The translations under genes and the position numbers were made by a program. From positions 1-46,481 of the forward strand of contig QKEJ01000140.1 in the NCBI GenBank assembly GCA_003252375.1: a DNA stretch of 46,481 nt. Reading direction: 5' to 3'. The notes under the pieces are model-generated. The model ran no database searches and was not told where the DNA came from. It was given only the letters and a program-made list of their open reading frames with translations. The number at the start of each line of letters is the position of its first letter. The stretch's first letter is position 1. Positions 43,430-46,481 of this stretch are shown here, in pieces. This DNA comes from Halodesulfovibrio sp. (GTDB lineage: Bacteria; Desulfobacterota; Desulfovibrionia; Desulfovibrionales; Desulfovibrionaceae).

Positions 43430-44652
43430 CCGGCGGCGGCCCCAATCTCCTCCAGAAGCTCGGCTGCACGCTCAAGCGCTGCCTGACCGACTTCATGCGT
43501 GCGGAGACGCCCACGGATGCGCCGCCCCCCCACCCCCTTTTCCCTGTCCACTGGGTCACCACCCACCTCGGCGCCGGCCCGGCCCCGCACCAGCGCGCCC
43601 ATCTCAAGGCCCTTTCGGAGCAGGGCATCCAGTGCATTCTCAACCTGTGCGACGAACTGGCGGAACTGGCCCACATCGAGCGCGAATACGGGTTCGAGGT
43701 CTACCACATGCCGGTCATCGACGAGGAAGCCCCGGAACTGGAAGCACTGGACCGCGCCCTGGAATGGGTGGACGAAGCGCTCTTTCTGGGCAAGCGGGTC
43801 TACGTGCACTGCCGGCACGGCATAGGCCGGACCGGAACGGTGCTCAACGCCTACCTGCTGCGCAAGGGACTGGGACACCAGCTTGCCGCACGCACCCTCA
43901 AACGACTGCGTTCCCAGCCAGCCAACTACGACCAGTGGCGCACGGTACGACAGTACGGCAAGCAGAACCCCAGGCTCATCGCTCGCGAACCTTCGCTGGA
44001 ATTCGGCAAGACCGTGGACCTCTCCCCCTTCATCACCAACTATCTGGCGCTGGAGGAACAGGTGGAGGCTACGCTGGAGACCATGCCCCCCATGCCGCGA
44101 TGCGGGCGGGACAACAGCCACTGCTGCGCCTCCCCTGTCTCGCTCACCCTCATTGAGGCACTGGTGCTGAGCAGCCGCATCAACACGCTCATCCCCAGCG
44201 ACGAGCGATCCCTGATCATCCGCCGTGCCGTGGAGACCGCCCGCAAGGAACGCATGGCCCGGCAGGGACTGGCGGGCGAATACTGCCTGTCCGCGGCAGA
44301 CACCCTCTGCCCCCTCAACCGGACCAGCCCGATCTGCGAGGAGAATCCCGGATTCGAATCCTGCGCGGACCTGTGCATCCTCTACACGTACCGTCCCCTC
44401 AAATGCCGTCTCTTCGGCCTTGGCGAAGAGCATAGCACCCGCATCTGGCAGGACACGCTCTTTGCCCCCCTACGGGAACTCTCAGCGCAGGTGTTCCTGA
44501 CCCTTTCCGGCACCATGCCTCCGGAATCCGTCCTGCGCTTCCCCCTCCCTGACGTCCTTTCCGGCAAGTACGTGCAGACCATGTTCCGCCTGATGCTTGA
44601 GGCTTCCGCCGAATCGGGCTCAACGGAATGTACGGAATGCACCCCGGAATGA
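43426..44652 (+). CDS. Dual-specificity-phosphatase / YkgJ-like cysteine-cluster fusion
   Basis: A 408-residue protein. Residues 35-190 form a dual-specificity phosphatase domain with the P-loop HCRHGIGRTGT: Cys129 is the nucleophile, Arg135 completes CX5R, and an Asp in MPVIDEEAP may be the general acid. Residues 215-330 form a cysteine-rich domain (RCGRDNSHCCASPVS; GEYCLSAADTLCPLN; CEENPGFESCADLCILY; RPLKCRLFG) resembling YkgJ-type zinc/iron-chelating proteins. A helical tail ends ECTECTPE. The start overlaps the PEP-synthase-like stop by ATGA, so it is translationally coupled. It may remove the phosphate added by that protein, with the cysteine cluster tuning it to metal or redox state. 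That is inference; the phosphatase and cysteine motifs are seen directly. Confidence 0.87.
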   Translation: MTGGGPNLLQKLGCTLKRCLTDFMRAETPTDAPPPHPLFPVHWVTTHLGAGPAPHQRAHLKALSEQGIQCILNLCDELAELAHIEREYGFEVYHMPVIDEEAPELEALDRALEWVDEALFLGKRVYVHCRHGIGRTGTVLNAYLLRKGLGHQLAARTLKRLRSQPANYDQWRTVRQYGKQNPRLIAREPSLEFGKTVDLSPFITNYLALEEQVEATLETMPPMPRCGRDNSHCCASPVSLTLIEALVLSSRINTLIPSDERSLIIRRAVETARKERMARQGLAGEYCLSAADTLCPLNRTSPICEENPGFESCADLCILYTYRPLKCRLFGLGEEHSTRIWQDTLFAPLRELSAQVFLTLSGTMPPESVLRFPLPDVLSGKYVQTMFRLMLEASAESGSTECTECTPE

Positions 44653-44655
44653 CCC

Positions 44656-44683
44656 TTTATTCCCTCCGGTTTTATGCTATGAT
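44656..44683 (+). promoter_or_regulatory. Candidate sigma-70 promoter for the DUF4197 gene
   Basis: TTTATT (44656-44661) and TATGAT (44678-44683) are separated by 16 bases. The -10 is good and the -35 poor. The predicted start is about 25 nt before ATG 44714. Confidence 0.4.
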
Positions 44684-44713
44684 GGTCCGCATCACGCTTT
44701 CAGGAGGATCACC

Positions 44714-45484
44714 ATGCACCGCTATACGTCCCGCGCCCGAAGAGGCTTGCTTCTCTTTGGCCTGATCACGGCCCTTGTCCTGTGCACCTCGCCCCTGCGC
44801 GCAGGTCTTCTGGACACTCTCAAGAACACCGTTCTGTCCGGATCCGGAAGCACTACCGCCACAGGCGCTCTGACCGACAGCGAGGTCATTGACGGGCTCA
44901 AGGAAGCCCTGCGGACCACGGTCTCCTCATCCCTGAACATGCTGAGCACCTCCGGCGGCTTTCTCAACACGCCCTCGGTACACATTCCCGTTCCCGACTC
45001 GCTGAAGACCGCAGAACAGCTGGCCCGGTCCCTCGGGCAGGACAAGCTGGCAGACCAGTTCATCACCAGCATGAACAGCGCCGCGGAACAGGCGGCGGGA
45101 GAAACCGCCTCCATCTTCATGGACGCCATCGGCAAGATGAGCTTTGCAGACGCCCGGAGCATCCTCAACGGACCGAGCGACGCCGCCACCGGATACTTCA
45201 AGCGCACCAGCACGGATGCCCTCACCACCCGCATCCGCCCCATCGTGGAAAAGGCCACCAGTGCCGCCAAGGTGACGGAGTCCTACAAGAACTTCACGGC
45301 AAAACTCAAACTGCTCAGCCCCCTCATGAACACCGGCACCACGGATCTGGACGGGTATGTCACCGGCAAGACCGTGGACGGCATCTTCACCATCATGGCG
45401 CAGGAAGAGGCTGAAATCCGAAGCAATCCGGCTGCCCGGACCACGGACCTGCTCAAGCGGGTATTCGGAAGCACCGGGCAATAG
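44714..45484 (+). CDS. DUF4197-family exported protein
   Basis: A 256-residue protein. ATG 44714 has AGGAGG 6 nt upstream; a longer open frame from 44597 overlaps the previous gene and lacks support. A signal peptide (GLLLFGLITALVLCTSPLRAG) is followed by the DUF4197 pattern: GLLDTLKNTV, LTDSEVIDGLKEAL, NAPS-like NTPSVHIPVPDSLK, MNSAAEQAAGETASIFMDAI, MSFADARSIL, YFKRTSTDALTTRIRPIV and LDGYVTGKTVDGIF. The family is mostly helical and periplasmic, with no known activity. It seems to be transcribed alone from its own promoter. Confidence 0.9.
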   Translation: MHRYTSRARRGLLLFGLITALVLCTSPLRAGLLDTLKNTVLSGSGSTTATGALTDSEVIDGLKEALRTTVSSSLNMLSTSGGFLNTPSVHIPVPDSLKTAEQLARSLGQDKLADQFITSMNSAAEQAAGETASIFMDAIGKMSFADARSILNGPSDAATGYFKRTSTDALTTRIRPIVEKATSAAKVTESYKNFTAKLKLLSPLMNTGTTDLDGYVTGKTVDGIFTIMAQEEAEIRSNPAARTTDLLKRVFGSTGQ

Positions 45485-45707
45485 CCAAACCTCTGTAAGG
45501 TTGCGACATCCTGCAACATCGCCCTTCCCTGCGGCCTTAGCTTGCTATTTCAGCCCCCACACTGACGTCTTCATCAAATTTCAACCTACAAATTTGTAGT
45601 TTTCGGCAGTGCAGGTTGACATGGCAAACAGTCTCGGACACAGTCCGGCCTGCTGCGCGAATTCTGCCGGGGAGGGCATGGTTCGAATTTCTCAGGATGG
45701 GTGTGAT
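45485..45707. promoter_or_regulatory. Control region of the truncated sensor gene
   Basis: A non-coding gap of 223 nt. It holds the inverted repeat GTTGC-N8-GCAAC (45500-45517), the perfect 14-nt palindrome CTACAAATTTGTAG (45586-45599), and TTGACA (45616-45621) with no matching -10. The palindrome is the best operator candidate. A GG...GC pair at 45533-45545 has 9-nt spacing and is not accepted as a sigma-54 promoter. Confidence 0.45.
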
Positions 45708-46481
45708 ATGACCTTGAAAAAACAGCTTCTTGTCAGTTTTCTGTCTGTTATGGTGCTCGGCATGCTGGGCATTGCCGCCACCATGTGGTTTATGGGTTCC
45801 AACGGCATGTCCCAGCTTGCCAGCCTGCGTGGCATGAAATCGGTCCAGGTCGAAGACATGCTCGGCAACATGGCCGACCAGCTGGTCACCTTCAGCCGGG
45901 GACGAACGGTCATTGATGCGGCCCTGGCCTTTGCCTATGACTTCGAAGTGGTCCGCCACGAATCCGAAACCCCGCCAGAAACCATAGACGGCATCCGAAA
46001 GCAGCTGACGGAATTCATTGCCGGCAAGGCCTTTCTCAAGCAGCAGGCCTTTTCCACATACGCACCGAGTGCTCCCGGGTACGCCGCCAAGGCGCCTGAT
46101 ACATATGTTCCCCAAGATCCCAACGCCGTGGTGCTCTGGCAGCACCTGCTCCTCACCCAGCCGGACCCGGCCAAGCGGCTTGCAATCGTTGAACCGGAAG
46201 ACCTGATCGTCGGCTATGCCGACAACCACACGGTCTACCATCCCGTGTTCACGGACTACGCCCACCGCTTTGAGTACCGCGACATCTACCTCATCAGACC
46301 GGAAACCGGCCAGATACTCTACTCCGTGAACAAGGCACCCGACTTTGCCACCAAACTCACGGACGGGCCGTTCAGCAACAGCGGGCTCGCCAAGGTCTTC
46401 CGCGAGGCCGACACTGCCGGACGCAAGGGGGTAACCGATGCAATCGCCCAGGCGGGCTTTGCACCCTACGAGCCCTTCGGC
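45708..46481 (+). CDS. Membrane sensor protein, 5' part only (cut by window end)
   Basis: The first 258 residues of a gene that runs off the window. The start is ATG 45708. A membrane helix at about residues 7-28 (LLVSFLSVMVLGMLGIAATM) is followed by a periplasmic region with LASLRGMKSVQVEDMLGNM, VIDAALAFAYDFEVV and the segment HPVFTDYAHRFEYRDIYLIRPETGQILYS, the type seen in extracellular domains of chemoreceptors and sensor kinases or cyclases in this group. The output domain is not in the window, so chemoreceptor versus kinase cannot be decided. Confidence 0.85.
   Translation, partial: MTLKKQLLVSFLSVMVLGMLGIAATMWFMGSNGMSQLASLRGMKSVQVEDMLGNMADQLVTFSRGRTVIDAALAFAYDFEVVRHESETPPETIDGIRKQLTEFIAGKAFLKQQAFSTYAPSAPGYAAKAPDTYVPQDPNAVVLWQHLLLTQPDPAKRLAIVEPEDLIVGYADNHTVYHPVFTDYAHRFEYRDIYLIRPETGQILYSVNKAPDFATKLTDGPFSNSGLAKVFREADTAGRKGVTDAIAQAGFAPYEPFG

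Noticed and set aside
45533-45545. Possible sigma-54 promoter before the truncated sensor
   Set aside because: GG and GC are 9 rather than 10 bases apart, and the -24 box is poor.
1-46481. CRISPR arrays, tRNA, rRNA, transposases or integrases
   Set aside because: None seen; no repeat-spacer pattern, cloverleaf-like sequence or DDE/recombinase protein was found, so the region is not called a mobile island.

Overview
The window is high-GC, densely coded bacterial DNA. It is best explained as a chromosomal segment of a motile, strongly signalling sulfate-reducer-like organism of the Desulfovibrionaceae type. This assignment is an inference from gene content and style: many two-component systems, sigma-54 activators, paired TauE/SafE permeases, PEP-synthase-related proteins, a DsrE-like protein, a tandem-Cache chemoreceptor ending in an EFERF tail, and a DUF4197 protein. 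No rRNA, tRNA, CRISPR array or recognisable insertion sequence was seen.

Region 1 (1-11434, + strand) is a signalling and transport locus. A sigma-54 promoter with phased GTTGC repeats upstream leads into a small protein made of five DxFAAxAF repeats, then a receiver, a membrane histidine kinase and an NtrC-type sigma-54 activator, closed by a strong terminator. A second sigma-54 promoter lies directly before an operon of degenerate receiver, membrane kinase, receiver, TauE/SafE permease, unknown membrane protein and a large PEP-synthase-like protein. The activator is the obvious candidate regulator of both promoters.

Region 2 (11460-17381) holds a family-3 periplasmic binding protein (-), pgpA (+), and a four-gene minus-strand operon: receiver, Hpt-STAS-like protein, CheA kinase body without a normal P1 domain, and a type II NADH dehydrogenase. 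Three of these four genes are joined by ATGA overlaps.

Region 3 (17571-21692, + strand) is an HDOD protein, a GAF-PAS sigma-54 activator, and a sigma-54-driven thioredoxin-fold protein without CxxC. A hairpin-rich untranslated stretch and a terminator follow. A chemoreceptor (-) and acetyl-CoA synthetase (-) come next. acs is divergent from a large acyl-CoA-synthetase/GNAT protein resembling the protein acetyltransferase Pat, which overlaps a DsrE-like gene. A ZIP metal transporter, a second family-3 binding protein and a large hybrid kinase (-) complete the middle of the window.

Region 4 (34784-44652, + strand) starts with an AT-rich regulatory region carrying a CRP/FNR-type palindrome. It then encodes a TauE/SafE permease, an unknown membrane protein, a PhnD-like lipoprotein without ABC partners, a kinase with an eight-cysteine insert after HAMP, a receiver, a second PEP-synthase-like protein and a dual-specificity-phosphatase/YkgJ-like fusion. 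It parallels Region 1: each locus joins a TauE permease, a kinase/receiver pair and a PEP-synthase-like protein that lacks the PEP-binding TIM barrel but shares a distinctive C-terminal domain. This recurring module is the best candidate in the window for an undescribed system. A DUF4197 protein and the start of a membrane sensor, cut by the window edge, end the sequence.
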